The notes under the pieces were generated by a model, which ran no database searches, was not told the origin of the DNA, and saw only the letters and a program-made list of their open reading frames with translations. A DNA stretch of 64,000 nucleotides, taken from the NCBI GenBank assembly GCA_028564675.1, contig JAOVVO010000227.1, positions 1 through 64,000 on the forward strand. The letters run 5' to 3'. The position numbers and the translations under genes were made by a program. Position 1 is the first letter of the stretch, and each line of letters begins with the position of its first letter. This document shows, one piece after another, positions 1 through 12,539 of this stretch. This DNA is from Onchocerca lupi (taxonomy: Eukaryota > Nematoda > Chromadorea > Rhabditida > Onchocercidae).

Positions 1-234
1 TATATATATATATATCAATCCAAGTCTTATCAAAACAGAATTTCTATAATGATTATTATGGCAATATACTGATAACAGCAATGAGGGCAACATTAGAAAT
101 TTATAACATAGGTAACAAATTTAGAGCGAAAAAGACCTAATTCACAAAATGTAGTATGAAAGCGAAATACAAATCACAGAAAAAAATGTGAAGATATCAA
201 TCTATTATTCACAATATTTTAATTTTAAACTTAC

Positions 235-308
235 TGCGAAAAGATAGCTAGAGCCATTTTTTCACTTCCGTCACTGCTCTCATTCGATATTGCTCCTAAT
301 CCACTCAT
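235..308 (-). CDS. Possible first exon of a gene running off the left edge
   Basis: On the minus strand an ATG at 308-306 opens 24 codons reading MSGLGAISNESSDGSEKMAL and then AIFSQ, closed by a good donor (CA|GTAAGT) at 235/234. An AG that could serve as a cis- or trans-splice acceptor lies just upstream of the ATG. The rest of the gene would lie to the left of the window. I do not recognise the product: the visible piece is a Ser/Gly/Glu-rich N-terminus without a signal peptide. It sits about 590 bp downstream of the calcineurin B stop on the same strand, so it could be a downstream operon gene, but nothing seen requires that. It could also be a chance open frame. Confidence 0.35.
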
Positions 309-896
309 GAAAGCGCTTAATTCACAGATAAATCACGACAGATAAAATGGATTATGGCAAACAAGAGAAGAGAAATAAACAAGTTCAGTTTGCCAAATTT
401 GAGAGATCTATTTCTTTTTGGCAACAACAGAATAGAAGCACTGTTGCTGCGAACCGGCAGTATACGAATCAAATATTTTCTAGTACCATTTTCTTGTGAA
501 CTTCTGTATGCTCCACAACCTAAAAAACATATTCGCAACAAACATCTGTAGATCGATAACATATGAAACATAAACATTTCTACATATTCAAAAAACCTAA
601 GAAATGATACATGCTAGCGGTCTCGATTTTGGAATATTTCTAAATATCCAAGGCACCTAAGAGATGATGTAAGAAGATAAGCGAAACTGTACTGGCCTCA
701 AGTCACATTTTAATAGCTTCAAAGTTGCACTGAAGACTTGAAACCTTATCATCTTGGTGAATAAAAAAAAAAAAAAAAAAATGGTATTTCATATTTTTCG
801 ACATCGGGAGTTTGCAAGAAAACTTTGAACTGGAATTATCGTTTACTCCAATTCAAAATGTAGTAAAACAAGGGCTGATATAATGTCATCTCTTTG

Positions 897-3867
897 TCAA
901 GAAGGTGGGTAAATCTCAACTGATCGAGTAATAGAATGTAAATCTTTAAAAGCAATCACCTGCAATAAATTCCGCAAAAACAAAAATTATAAGGAATTTA
1001 TAATAAATTTGAAAATTAAAAATTACATCGCAGAACTCATCAAACGATATTTTGCCATCGCCATCTTTATCATGAAATAATATTGTTTTATCAACTATCT
1101 GTTGCAGTTGGTTATCTTTTAAATTGTTTCCCACCATCATTTTTAAAACCTGAAACTTAAAATAATTTACTAATTGAGAATAAAATGATTAAAAATTTCA
1201 AAATGACATTATTTCTTCTGTCACATCAATCAATCTAATCATATCTTGAGGAAAATTACGATCAGTGTCTCCTTCCATAGGTTCTTTCGCTATTTTCCTT
1301 TCAATAAAAGAGAAACAATGAATAGAGAAATAATTAGATTTATGAAAGATAAGTTTCAAATATTCATTTTCTTTCATGGCAATACACTATTATTACATGC
1401 TTATATTATCAGACTATCTTGACAAATAGTTAAATCTACATTTCAATGAGCAGCAAGTACAGCCTACATTTCAATCAGCAGCAAGTACACTACAGAATAC
1501 TCGAAAAAATCCAACACAGAAAATAATGAATAAATACTTATAACAAGATGGAAATGAAGTCTCGAAAAGTCAATTACGTTATAAAGAAGAAGCAAGGAAA
1601 AGGAAAGATTTTCATAGGAACTCAACGACATGCGGATGCGAAGCATATTTAAAGTGGCAATGTTTTTTAAATTTTCATCTTGCTACATTAACTGCTACTA
1701 GCAAGACTAACTTGAAAAAGCTCCCCATTCGAGATATATCCATCCCGATCCATATCATATATACGAAATGCAACTGCAAATAAATATGATTTCGTATTAC
1801 AGTGTTGAAAATAATTCCAAAAATTAAAGGAATGTTCCAAGTGTCTTCTAGAATTTCTAATACATCTTCTTTCTAATCTACCTTTCAGAAATCAAAATTA
1901 TAATTTCTGCTTAATTCAATAATTATTCTTTACTGATACTTGTAAAAATTTCCTCTTATATTTTCTGTATGCCATATTCATTTTCGCATTTCGCTATACA
2001 GCGAGAAAATAAGTTTTTGATACAAATACTGCTTGTTATAGGAGTATTATTTTAAAGCATAGCTCTCTTTTATTCGATACTCCTAAATTGCTGAACTGAA
2101 TTTTGTACCAGTTCATTACTGCGGCTAGAAATTTCCGTAAAAAATTACAAAATTCGTAATTTCCTATTAATTTCTTTTCAGCCATCGAAAAAACCTCAAA
2201 CTGCAGCTGTGGAAATTTATGTAGAGTACAACCGCCAATCCATCTTTTTAAAAGAAACTAAATTTACAAACTACCGTATTTCATAGGAATTTGTATAACT
2301 TTATGCAAATACACCGGACCTTGAGAAGAAATGTTTGCTGGGTTTCAGTACCTCTTATTTCATACAATACAAAAAAAATTACGCATTATAACAAAACTTA
2401 CACTTGAGCTTTACTGTTTTGTCACCTTTAACACTAAACTGAGATATTCCCTGGATGAATTCTGAAAATAACGTACTCTGTCATATTTGTGTTTTAAAAA
2501 ATAAGGAAAATCTAGGAAACTAATTCAATTTTGGAACGATATAAATCCAATAATTTTACATAAAAAATCAGCGTTAAACCTCTGAAATCAACTTCTCCAT
2601 CACCATCTTCGTCGAATATATCAATAACTCTTTGGACCAATGGATTCTGTTGTAATTCTGGTAATGACATAAATTCGTCAACACTCAAACTTCCTGAACC
2701 ATCCAAATCCAATTTTTTAAAGCGTCGTGCTAGGCGCCGCAATTCATATGCATCAACTGGAAACAAGATTAAGAAAATTTATGAAAAACTGCTTAAGTAA
2801 TAAATTGTGTGGCTTTAAAACGAGTCATATATTGGTCTTCTACTAAATCTAATCTATATAACTCATAGTGATACAAAAAGGAAAGCTAAAGGAAATGGAA
2901 AGTTATTAACGGTAAGCTGAAGATTGATAACATAAACAAGCTTGCTGGATAGAACAAATTAAATGATATGAATCACGATAAGTACGGTGATTGCGTGGAC
3001 TGAAGGAAAAAACAATTGATATTTTAGCTTCCATCTTTTTCAGAAAATTCATATATATATATCATGTACCGCAAGTAGCATTTCAAAGATAACTACCTTT
3101 ATGATTCTTGCGTTTTAATAATGGCTCCTCATGCTGAGTCCCTATCCTCAAGGCTATGAATGATTAAGGTAATTTACTAGCATACTGTTGAAAAGCAAAC
3201 TAGTTCAAAATAGAACATGGCTGTTAGGTAATACTTTGATCAACTTCTATTTTTTGTTTGAATTAATGAACAAAGCCGAATAGCTCAGCAATTCAGAAAA
3301 AATAAATGATTAGCTTTATAATTTCGTATCAAATAAGTGCCAGCAAACATATAAATACAGGAACTTGCGATTAAATTTCAAAGAAAAAAAAACTACTTGA
3401 GCTGGTGAAAAAAAAAAAAATGTAAACTTACAGTTACTGCACATTTCCATCGGCAAGGATGCCTCATTTCCCTGAAATATAATGCCATTAATTTCAAGCT
3501 ACCGCTAAAAGATTTGCTAAAATTGCTAATCTGAATAAAAAGAGAGGTATTCTCATCAGCAATTATTCCTTAAGAAAGAATATCTCACAAATAGATTTAA
3601 AAAGTTTCTGAACAGAGTTGCAAGTTATGCTTCATTCCTCAAAAACTTCCTGTGAGTTATAAACCTTCTAAAAATGAATTTAATCACACGATTCACATAT
3701 GCTGGGGAACTGGAAATAATCCACCAACAGAAAGTAGTCAGTGCTTTTGCTGTTTGTAAAGGTTGACAGTAGATCTGCATAGAAAAACTGCACACTAATG
3801 GCTTCTAAAACATATCATTTTTATTTCTATCTTTAAATCAAATTTAACATTTGAGAAAACTAACCAT
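897..3867 (-). CDS. cnb-1: Calcineurin regulatory subunit B (EF-hand protein)
   Basis: Calcium-binding regulatory subunit of the Ser/Thr phosphatase calcineurin, cytosolic and normally N-myristoylated. Exons on the minus strand: ATG alone at 3867-3865 (best candidate, followed by GTTAGT), 3471-3432, 2756-2580, 2461-2402, 1773-1712, 1149-1027 and 959-897. All junctions keep phase and give 175 residues against a usual 170. The N-terminus reads MGNEASLPMEMCSN, with the Gly2 myristoylation site. Four EF-hand loops are visible: DLDGSGSLSVDE, DEDGDGEVDFRE, DMDRDGYISNGE and DKDGDGKISFDE. The linker MMVGNNLKDNQLQQIVDK is also typical. The oddity is the last exon: after FCDV the usual conserved tail (GGLDIHKKMVVDV in animals) is replaced by IAFKDLHSITRSVEIYPPS. 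Either this species has a divergent or alternative C-terminus, or the true last exon was missed. The family assignment is certain; the first and last exons are less so. Confidence 0.93.
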
Positions 3868-3899
3868 TGTTATTCGGAAAAAGATGATGAGAATAATAA

Positions 3900-6800
3900 T
3901 GAAGGCGAATATGAAAAGGAAAAATATTGACTATCGTATGCTTTTTTTTTCCAATCCTAAATAAAACATTCTTTAGACATGACGCTCATAAAACTCAAAA
4001 AATGACATAATAATACATACATAGGTAGATGAATTAGGGGAAGAAGATAGTGAAAGTTAATTGTATAAATCAAGCAAATTGGTATCTTTGATGAACTTTA
4101 TAAGAATCAGTTTATATACAAACACTACCAGAGGTCAAATCTACCACTCTCGCCTCCTATCATAAACAAACAAGATAGAGTTGAAAAACGCGGCACGGTA
4201 GTAAGATGAATCGGTTGGTTTTCTCAATGAGGAGAGGAAGTTGACACTGCCAGGATGGCACATTCACTCCTCTTGTAAACGCAGCATTTCAGGATTGAGG
4301 CAAGAGAAGGATAACAATGTGAGGAATTTCACAAGTCCATTTTATTTCAAATTAATGTAGAGAAGACCATTTTACGTCTGTTTACGATAGCAATACAGAG
4401 CATTTACTTGTAAGTTCGATTCTAATATCGCAGCATCTGAATCGTATAAAAACAGTCCGATCTTTTCAAATCGCTGTCCCATCATGAAAGAGGCATAACA
4501 ATCTTTTCTTTACAATCGAACTTCTATCAGGCTTGTATGGTACAGCCATAACTCAATTTTAGCATCGCGGACTGCAATAGAGGGATCTTCTACAAATTCA
4601 TAAAAATAAACAAAGCCGTGGAGCAAACACACACACATACATATGAGAATATCTCAAGATAACAGAAAAACAATTGAAAAAGAGACTCGGCTGTTGATGA
4701 GGAATAAGAGGAAGAAATTTGAATTGAGATACTATGGAATCAACGAGAATTCGATGGAGAGAGGAAGGGAGGAACTAGTAGGATGGAGAAATGAATGGTC
4801 AGAAAGTGTAAGGTATGCTAGGCCAAGCGGAGAGGATGCTGGGCCAGGCGGAGAGGAAGTGCACAGATAAGTTTCCCGATGGAGTCGATAAGATGCTGAT
4901 GAACAGCAGAAGTGCACAAATGGCAGCGGTCCTCAATTATTCATTTAATTTAGCACATATACATGCGCTAATCGTATGCCGTTTCCAACCTGGCACTATA
5001 ATCATTTCGGACAATTCGAAGCTCTTATTTTGAAGTATTTGTCACCTGAAGTGCAAAATTGTCAATAATCTCTTGAATAGACTTCTTTCCTGAATAGGCT
5101 CCTTTTCCGACACATGCAGTCTCACTTACATTAGCCAAGAAGCGTTATCAATGAAGAAATCTCTGAAAATTTGATGAGACAAATAAAGTTTCCTATTTTA
5201 TATATATAAACATAAAAAAAAAAAAAAAAAAAGAAGTGGTGTGATTGCTGCCAAATGAGGCGAAATGATAATGCTGGCAAAGGGAAGGGAATGGAAAATC
5301 GGTCCGAAAAGCATGGCCAAAAAAATAATATAAATTGAATTGCTCAGACTGGGCTTTCTTGCTTGATTGAAATTGAATTATCAATTATCATTCGTTTAGA
5401 ATCTTTTTCATATTATATTTCCTCAAATTCTAGTCATATTATCAAGATTATTTGATATCTATTTTAAAAACTTCCGAAAGATAAATATAAATTTCAGAAA
5501 AATATTCTAAAAAGAGTTTTTAAATTATTGAAATTTCAACTAAATGAAACAATGAGATAAAAGAATGCAAATCTGAAAGTGAAATTCACAATGTTGGTGG
5601 TAAAAATGCGGAATTTTCGAAAGAATTAGTCTCATTCATGTGATGTCTCAGACTGAGGCTTTAAAGTCTTGATAGCGAAATTGAAATGAAGCTAATGCAA
5701 TTAATGAATTTTACATAATTCGGTGTTGAAAAATGGCGAATCTTGCAGATGGGAATGAATGCTTGGGCAGCATAACTTATAAGATTATAATTTTAGAAGG
5801 GCTTAGAATATTATATTTCAAGTTCTAAATCGCTTATATCTTTTTCATCTATAAACCATCAATTATCACTTTTCTTCATTTTATCGTTTTATCAACTTCA
5901 TTGATCACTTTATTTAGAGCAATTTTTCAATTTGTTTGCATCTGCTGTGCAAAAATTTTCGGATGTTAATACAAACCAGAATCAGAAAAAATTGCAAGCA
6001 ATAGAAAATGAGAAGGCTGAAAAACTGATTCAAGTGTTCTGATCAATTTTTATTGTTATTTGAGTAATTTGCAGTAAAAGATTACACTTATCAACTCTTC
6101 AACATAAATTTTTTAAATAACAAAAATTATTTAAGATATTTGTATCATTTTTTTAAAGGCTTGTTGGGATAATTTTGTTGTTTGAAATATGCTATGCGTT
6201 TATATTGACAATGACTAGACTTTCTGACATTTCCGCTTCACGATAATAATTCAAATTTTCATAAAATTTTGCCTCTTCATTTAATTAGTTTGAAAATTTT
6301 TTCTACTTGAGAAAAAAGAGAAGCATGGATTAACTGTTCGTGCACTTTTTGAATGGGACTATTTTAAAGTGCATTATTTACAATTCCCTATTTATATATT
6401 TCATTCCGATTATGCAAAGAACCATCCGAAAATTTTGAAATAATTTAATTGGTGATCTGTTTTCCCAACACAAACTTGAAGAAGCATTTTGTATCAAAGT
6501 GACTTAAATTTTACATTGTTGAGTAAAGTAAAAGTAATGGTACCAAGTATCATCGTATAGTCTCAAAAATATCGATCAGTCTGTTTTAAATTGTTGATGA
6601 CACTATATTTCATTTATGTCATTCATTGTATCCTCTAGTAATATGTTTTATTTTATGTTGCAAATGGAAACTAAAATTTAAATGTTTCATTGATAAATTT
6701 TCTACAAGTATAATTGTAAAATCAATCCACCAATTTAATATTGATTTAATAGTTTAAAGTTCAAAATTTTTAACATTTCAGTATTGTACAGATTTTCTAT

Positions 6801-7859
6801 TCTGAATAAATATTCCCGAAAAGATAGAGAAGGGAAAATTTGTCTTAAAATTCTGATGAAGCTATTTAATCTCGCAAGAAAATGATATTTTTGACGAGAT
6901 ATTGACTATTCTTTTAGATTTTCCTTAATTTTAATTGCATTGAAAGCATCGAAGAATTCTTGCGATGTTCACACTGAAATTTTTAATATCATTCGAAAAA
7001 AAAAAAATGCAAAATTAAGAATGAAATATTTAGTACAAATCATTTCTCATCCTCATCTGAATTTTCTATTCCAATACTCCACTCCGATTCATTCTAAACT
7101 GATATTTTCAAAATAAAGACCGTTAAATTATGAAGATCATTCGAAAGACTTCTCAAAGAGTATGAAGATGTCATAAAATAAATTAAATTAAAAAAATAAG
7201 TTCCATTCTGTTTAAGTAGGCAATGTGCTGATTTAATTGCATTCATTTTTTACTTATTTTAGTTTTGATATTTCAACTTGTTCGATACGAGTGTGAATCA
7301 AATTGAGATAGTCGTGAGTTTTTAATTATTCCATCGTCTTAATTTCAAGGATTTTATTTCGAGCGATTAAAATTCGATCCAATAGAAAAAATTCGAGAAC
7401 GATTTCCAAAAATTTTTGGGTCGTAAAATGCAGTTAATATCTTAAATGGAGATCGAATTCAAATATTTAAATGGGAAAATGTTTTCTGGTTTTGATCCGA
7501 TCAATTTACGGTCAAATAGTATATGCGAAATTAGATATCTTCGAGTCACAGATTATTATAGATCATCCGATTTGTATTTTATAAAAATCCTACCAGTTTT
7601 TCTACATTTATTATCAGTCTCTTTCTTGCGGTATCTTCCTATTAACCTAAAAAATTTTAAACAAGTTTGCAAAGCTTCATAAAACTCACCACGTAATATG
7701 TTTGTTGTAGTTCGAATTTGGATCAGCTGTAGCTGAAAACTTCACTTAGCTTCTTTCTGAACTATTGATGACTAATCAGTCTTTTTCAGCAATTTTTCTT
7801 TTATACCTGCTATTATCAGAAAATAAATCACAAGTTTATGTTTCTTAAGATCAACTATC
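3900..7859. other. Stretch with no supported gene
   Basis: About 4 kb of AT-rich sequence upstream of calcineurin B. Only short open frames occur, without family resemblance or consistent splice structure. It contains a 21-bp tandem pair near 4.8 kb, an A-tract near 5.22 kb and a few TA runs. The part nearest 4 kb presumably includes the calcineurin B promoter, but I see no specific element. Confidence 0.6.
4815..4856 (+). repeat. 21-bp tandem duplication, purine-rich and GC-rich
   Basis: Two adjacent 21-bp units (4815-4835 and 4836-4856) share ATGCTRGGCCARGCGGAGAG and differ at two positions. This is a GC-rich island in AT-rich surroundings. No gene is linked to it. Confidence 0.8.
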
Positions 7860-8324
7860 TTAAAAATTTGACCTAAAAAATTGCCGCTCTTTTTTATTAA
7901 ACTTTTCCATTATATAATCTGTAACTTTATGTTTAAGAGTTTGTCCTTTAAATAATCTTTGAAACTGCCTCTCTGATCTTAAATGCTTCACTATTTCATC
8001 AAACGGTATATTCTTATCGACATACTGATTCACAGCAACATTCAAAATATCATTCTAAGTCAACGATATTTTATGTCCTGTACTAAACTTCATAAATAAC
8101 ACCGCAACTTTTTTTTTCTTTTAATTTAAAAAAATTCAAAAGGTAACTGACACATAAGCAAGCTTTTTCTTTGCAAAGGCAGTAAAATAATGAAGATACC
8201 TTTAACAAAACGATTGATGACCAGTGAATGATAACGTTCTACAGTAAATTATCAAGCACAATTTTAACCTTCAAACAAACAATACCGATTATAAGGTAGC
8301 GAATATGCTCAGGTGGAGTGATAT
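7860..8324 (-). CDS. Unrecognised gene, 3'-terminal exon(s) abutting a Helitron end
   Basis: The last exon (8054-7860) follows a CTTAG acceptor and encodes a basic, helical-looking segment, beginning NDILNVAVNQYVDKNIPFDE and ending in FRSNF plus a stop. A second exon (8324-8269, reading ITPPEHIRYLIIGIVCLK, donor GTTAAA) joins it in phase 0. Its acceptor AG lies inside the first bases of the Helitron that starts at 8324. I do not recognise the family. The real upstream exons may have been cut off by the insertion, in which case this is a gene remnant. Alternatively the upstream exon is a coincidence and only the 61-66 residue terminal frame is real. Codon choice is AT-rich like that of the neighbours. 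Confidence 0.3.
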
Positions 8325-8518
8325 CTATATAAATAAAAATGTAAATGCTACCCGTTAGAACTCTAATAACTCCTCAAGTTCTCCACCGATTTTTTCCAAA
8401 TTTTGATACAACCTTGCATTCAAGTAGGTGAGTGATCTTTTATACACCTTATTACTTTTTTTCACGTGTCACGCACGTGACAACTAAAAATAAGTGAGGA
8501 GACGAAGTTTATTGGCTC

Positions 8519-8910
8519 CGCCTTCCTTTTTTTCTCTCATTCTCCTTCTTCCGCGCATCTCTCTATCCTTTTTCCTCTCATTCTCCTTCTTCCGCGCATC
8601 TCTCTATCCTTTTTTCCTCTCATCCTCCTTCTTCCGCGCATCTCTCTATCCTCTCTTTTCTCACTCTCCTTCTTCCGCGCATCTCTCTATCCTTTTTTTC
8701 TCTCATTCTCCTTCTTCCGCGCATCTCTCTAATAGTAACAGCAGCCAGCCTTCTTTTTTTCTCTTATTCTCCTACTTCTCATCTCTCTAATAGTAATAAC
8801 AGTTAGCCTTCCTTTTTTTCTTTCATTCTCCTTCTTCCTCCCATTTCTCTAATGATAATTATAACCCGCCTTCCTTTTTTCTCCCATCCCCCTTTTCCTT
8901 CAATTTCTCT
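8519..8910 (+). repeat. Pyrimidine-rich minisatellite, about 8 copies
   Basis: Imperfect tandem units built on a C/T core. The first four units are about 41-46 bp and share CTTCTTCCGCGCATCTCTCT. The later units are about 58 bp and each ends in an AAT/AAC-rich tail that lengthens toward the right. One long frame crosses it (8494-8790), but its translation is a low-complexity repeat of the DNA unit and is not a protein I would annotate. Confidence 0.85.
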
Positions 8911-9185
8911 AATAATGATTAATAATTAGTAATTAAATAATAATAAATGATGATAAACAATAGTAAATAATAATGCATAATAATAAATAACAGTAAATAA
9001 TATTAGATAATGATTAATAATAATAAATAATAACAAACAGTAATAACTAATAATAATAATTAGTAACAATAATAATTAATAATAATAATTAGTAATAATA
9101 ATAACTAGTAATTATGATAATAATTCATTACAATAATTATTATAATAAACGATAGTTAACAGTAATAATAATAATTAATAATCCC
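8911..9185 (+). repeat. TAA-type low-complexity tract
   Basis: Roughly 275 bp of degenerate AATAAT/TAATAA repeats directly following the minisatellite. A similar tract (57210-57290) lies beside the second Helitron-like terminus, which suggests it belongs to the element family. Confidence 0.85.
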
Positions 9186-9355
9186 ATTTTTAGAGATTTC
9201 GTCGGTAAATTAGTATCCTTTTAGGGATTTCATTGGGCAAATCCTTAAATATCTGCTATGTGCCATTATGATAAGACACATTAAGGATTGATTCTGATCA
9301 ACACAATTTCGCACTTTGAATCTTTAATTATCTGAAGGGTATACAGTATTTTTTG

Positions 9356-11665
9356 TTATTCTGTGTAGATGTAGAGATTATCTGGTTTGATGATTCTAGA
9401 ACACGCAACATATAATTTTCCATGTGAGAAGCAATCGGTCTCTAGATCTAAATCGCACAGTTCCAAAGACTGACTCTGAATTTTGTTGATGGTGAATGCG
9501 AACGTCAATCGAATTAGGGAATTGCAGTCTCTTAAACTGAATTGGCATAATATCCGTTGGAGTCGCAGGAATTCAAGGAATAAGGACATTTCCACCTTTG
9601 ATAGATCTGTCAAGATTGTTGCTTTACGAAATTGATTATTAATTTTTTTACTGCAAGCTGCGTGTCGTTGCAAAGTTTTAGCTGGTTGATATTTCGCAAC
9701 ATAAGAACTGGCATGCCAATTTTCAATTGCATACGTACGATGGCATCCCTGGCAGATCGGATGAATTCATAAATTCTGTTGGATAATTAACCGTTTCCTC
9801 TGTCTCCGTAACAGTATCGACGGACTTTATGTTACTGCCCGGCTTTGAATGTCAGACTGAATAATAGGGTGAAGTTCACCGGACGTCTTTATTCTTGGAG
9901 GCAAGAATAGTTCGTTCACTCAGCTAATCGTGATTCTTATAATTGGTTTGAATATCGGGAAATACTTTTTCAGCCAACCCTTCCTTTGATGTTACAAAAT
10001 TGTAAGAGTTATGAGGCAATGAAATTCGTCCTGAGGTCAGATCAACCGCCACCTTTCCGTTCCCAATTTCCAGCAATTTCCCAGCTGATCGATAGTTTTG
10101 CAGCTGGACACCCTAATTGTAGCTATTCTAACGTCTTTACGTATCGTCACAAAGTAGTATTTCAAGCAAGCATTTATTTCGTTCATTGGTGTCGACTGAG
10201 GAAGAGATTTGCCTGAAATTTCTTCCAAGCACTACTAATGCGTTCCCAAATGGTCTGGTATTTTCACGCAAATCTTACAATGATCGATCAAGAGCCTCGA
10301 CCGATTTTTTGGGCGCCATTGTACATTCATCCCAAACAATAAATTTGCATTTTTCAATACTTTCCCTTTGCTGGATGCTTTGGAAATGTTGCATGTGAGA
10401 GTTTCAATGGCATACTGAGTGGCAATTCCAAAGCAGAATGAGCAATTCTTCCACCTGGTAGTAATGTTGCAGCTATCCCGGACGATGCAAGAGCTAAAGC
10501 TCTGTCATTTTGAGATCGAATTGCTGCCAAAATCAATCTAATTAAAAACATTTTATCAGTTCTTTCTGGTGCATCCAAAAAGAAGATTTCTTCAACTCCC
10601 TTATTGATAGTTTGCATTTTTTGATCGTAAATGCCCGTTTGCTCAAACGTTAGCTTAGGAATATTTGATTGCATAATCTGACGAGAAACAATCGTGTTGT
10701 AATTTTGTTCGCGATTCAATTCTACATCGAACGAAGCAACGATTCGGTGATGGCAATTTCAATTGATCGGGAACTTTGTTCGCGATTTGTAAGCAAAAGT
10801 GTTCATTCATTATCAACGCTTCGTTGTGGATTTCTGCTGTGAAATTCATTTCATATTTGAATTTTTGTTGCGTATTCAACGGAGAATATCTTCAGCATAT
10901 GCGATTTATATTTCTCTCATAACTCTGCTGGAGATGAAGGAGAGCAGACATTCAATATGATTCAAAACAATGTACGAATTTGATTTGAATATAACGTGTT
11001 GCATTCTTCATTAATGCATACATTCCAATGTCGGCCGTTCTCCAATAAATTCAAAACTTGACATGAGCTGCGGAAAGTAGCATGTGTAACGCCGTTGACA
11101 ACTTTTTATTTCTGAAGGATGGACCAGGCACATTTACTAACAACATGCAAAAGAAGAAGCTAAGCACTTTGTATGCATTTAACAGCAAAGGCAAATATGG
11201 AATAACTCACCGGTTATTTACTTCGATGTCACCATTCCACATTTGCGTGGTTGCTAATTTACCGCCATCTTCTGCTGATCTTCTGTACAAAGGATATTCA
11301 TCATTTCTTGTAACTGTATTGGATATTAATGCTCGAGGATATCGCTTGCAGTATTTTCCGTCTATCATGCTTGGTAAATTTGAATTCAGTTTACCGCAAG
11401 TTCCATGTATCATATTTTTTGTCATAACGTTACAGTTTCTGCGCCGAACGACGTCATTTGGATATGCGAGTTGTATTTCTTGACGCTTTGATTCGTTGGT
11501 ATATCCGGCCAGCAAAGTTTTTAATACCTCTAGCGGTTCTTCAAATTGAGGCAGTTTAATTTTTCCGGCGGCGCAACACATTCTTTTCGTTTTTCCATTA
11601 AATTTCAGAGCCTTGCAATAAAGACATATTTCAGTCATAGAGCGGATGAAGACACGCCGGCTCAA
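9356..11665 (-). pseudogene. Degenerate Helitron RepHel (PIF1-like helicase)
   Basis: Three or four frames on the minus strand, in order. Frame 11665-11207 has the Cys-rich region (EICLYCKAL, then RMCCAAGKIKLPQFEEP) found upstream of the Rep domain in animal Helitrons. The region 11060-10655 has Helitron linker sequence such as CQVLNLLENGRHWN and, in 10879-10655, NEALIMNEHFCLQIANK. Frame 10719-10354 has the helicase start (IFFLDAPERTDKMFLIRLIL, SSGIAATLLPGGRIAHSAL). Frame 9673-9356 has the C-terminal helicase motifs (LTFAFTINKIQSQSLELC, FSHGKLYVACSR). The Walker A loop is damaged: APERTDKMF where the family has APGGTGKTF. Frames are broken and I see no HUH Rep motif. It is a fossil. Confidence 0.85.
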
Positions 11666-11850
11666 ACTTTAATCATCACTTGGGTTGTACCGGAATGCAA
11701 AACAATTTTAATCGCGTGACTGCTGAACATGGAATCATGTTTTACGCTGATCAAGAAATACTAAAGGTGAAGTAGCGCGACATAGTTCCAAAGGGATGAC
11801 AAACATGTTTACCACCAAAACGCTTCAATTCACAGATAAACGACAAAGAT

Positions 11851-12010
11851 CACGCAGCAACAGCAATTATTCGGAGTTCCAAGAATTCCAGTTCAATAGT
11901 TCGAAGCGATGCAACAGTACCAACTATTCAACAGTTTAATTGAACAGTATTCTTTTCTATCAGCGACAAAGGAAAGAATAACCCAGCAATTAATTTGGCT
12001 AGATGTTCTC
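11851..12010. repeat. Dispersed repeat, copy 1
   Basis: The block ending in AGCGACAAAGGAAAGAATAA matches another at 21200-21360, including upstream text (AACAGTATTC followed by TTTTCTATC against AGCAGTATTCCTCTCTACG). It lies inside the Helitron interval and may be captured or element-derived sequence. Its identity is unknown. Confidence 0.6.
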
Positions 12011-12539
12011 TGATAATTGTCTGTTATGACGAATCACTCTTTATCAATCAGTAAAACCTTTCTTAACAGCATTCATCTCTCATACAAGATACAAAATACC
12101 TCCTCGCACCTAATGCTGACCTAGCCGAATCATAATAGCAAGAATCAATCTCCAATCCAACCAAACCACAAATCAAATAACAAAGTATCAGTTTTTTTTT
12201 TCCTCAACACTAGAAACATGTTCTTTCTCTTTTCTTTTTTTGCACTTCACCAGATTGAGCTACAGCAACGCATGTATAAAAACATGCGCGTATTCGAATG
12301 CAAAGTTGTGTCAAAATTTCAGAGCAATAGGTAGGAACTTTTCAATATCTAAGATTTTGAATTAATATAGATAAGGCGTGCGTTTAAGAACTTCCGGAGG
12401 TTTAAGATTAGCTGGAACCGGACACGCGAAGCGTGGCCGGCCCCCATAAACTAGTTAACAATAACAGATGTAGGCAATATTTAAAGCAATATGATAAACC
12501 ATTGATATGCGTAGTAATTTTACAGATAAAACGGACAGC

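Larger units (their letters stand above)
8324..12454 (+). mobile_element. Composite Helitron with both plus-strand termini
   Basis: The plus strand starts with TCTATATAAATAAAAATGTA at 8324, directly after an A, as expected for a Helitron 5' end (TC after A). It ends with CTAG at 12451-12454, directly before a T. A GC-rich hairpin (12418-12440, GAA loop) sits 10 bases upstream of CTAG, the standard Helitron 3' arrangement. So a 4,131-bp element lies between A and T, the known Helitron target. Inside are a pyrimidine-rich minisatellite, a TAA-rich tract and, on the opposite strand, a broken RepHel gene with its own 5'-like terminus (near 12371). The coding remnant is therefore inverted relative to the outer ends, which suggests nesting or capture. 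No intact transposase remains, so it can move only if helped in trans. Confidence 0.55.

Noticed and set aside
8494..8790. 98-residue Ser/Phe/Leu-rich open frame
   Set aside because: It is a literal translation of the pyrimidine minisatellite.
10354..10719. Host PIF1 DNA-repair helicase
   Set aside because: The sequence is closest to Helitron RepHel, the Walker A motif is destroyed and the frames are broken.
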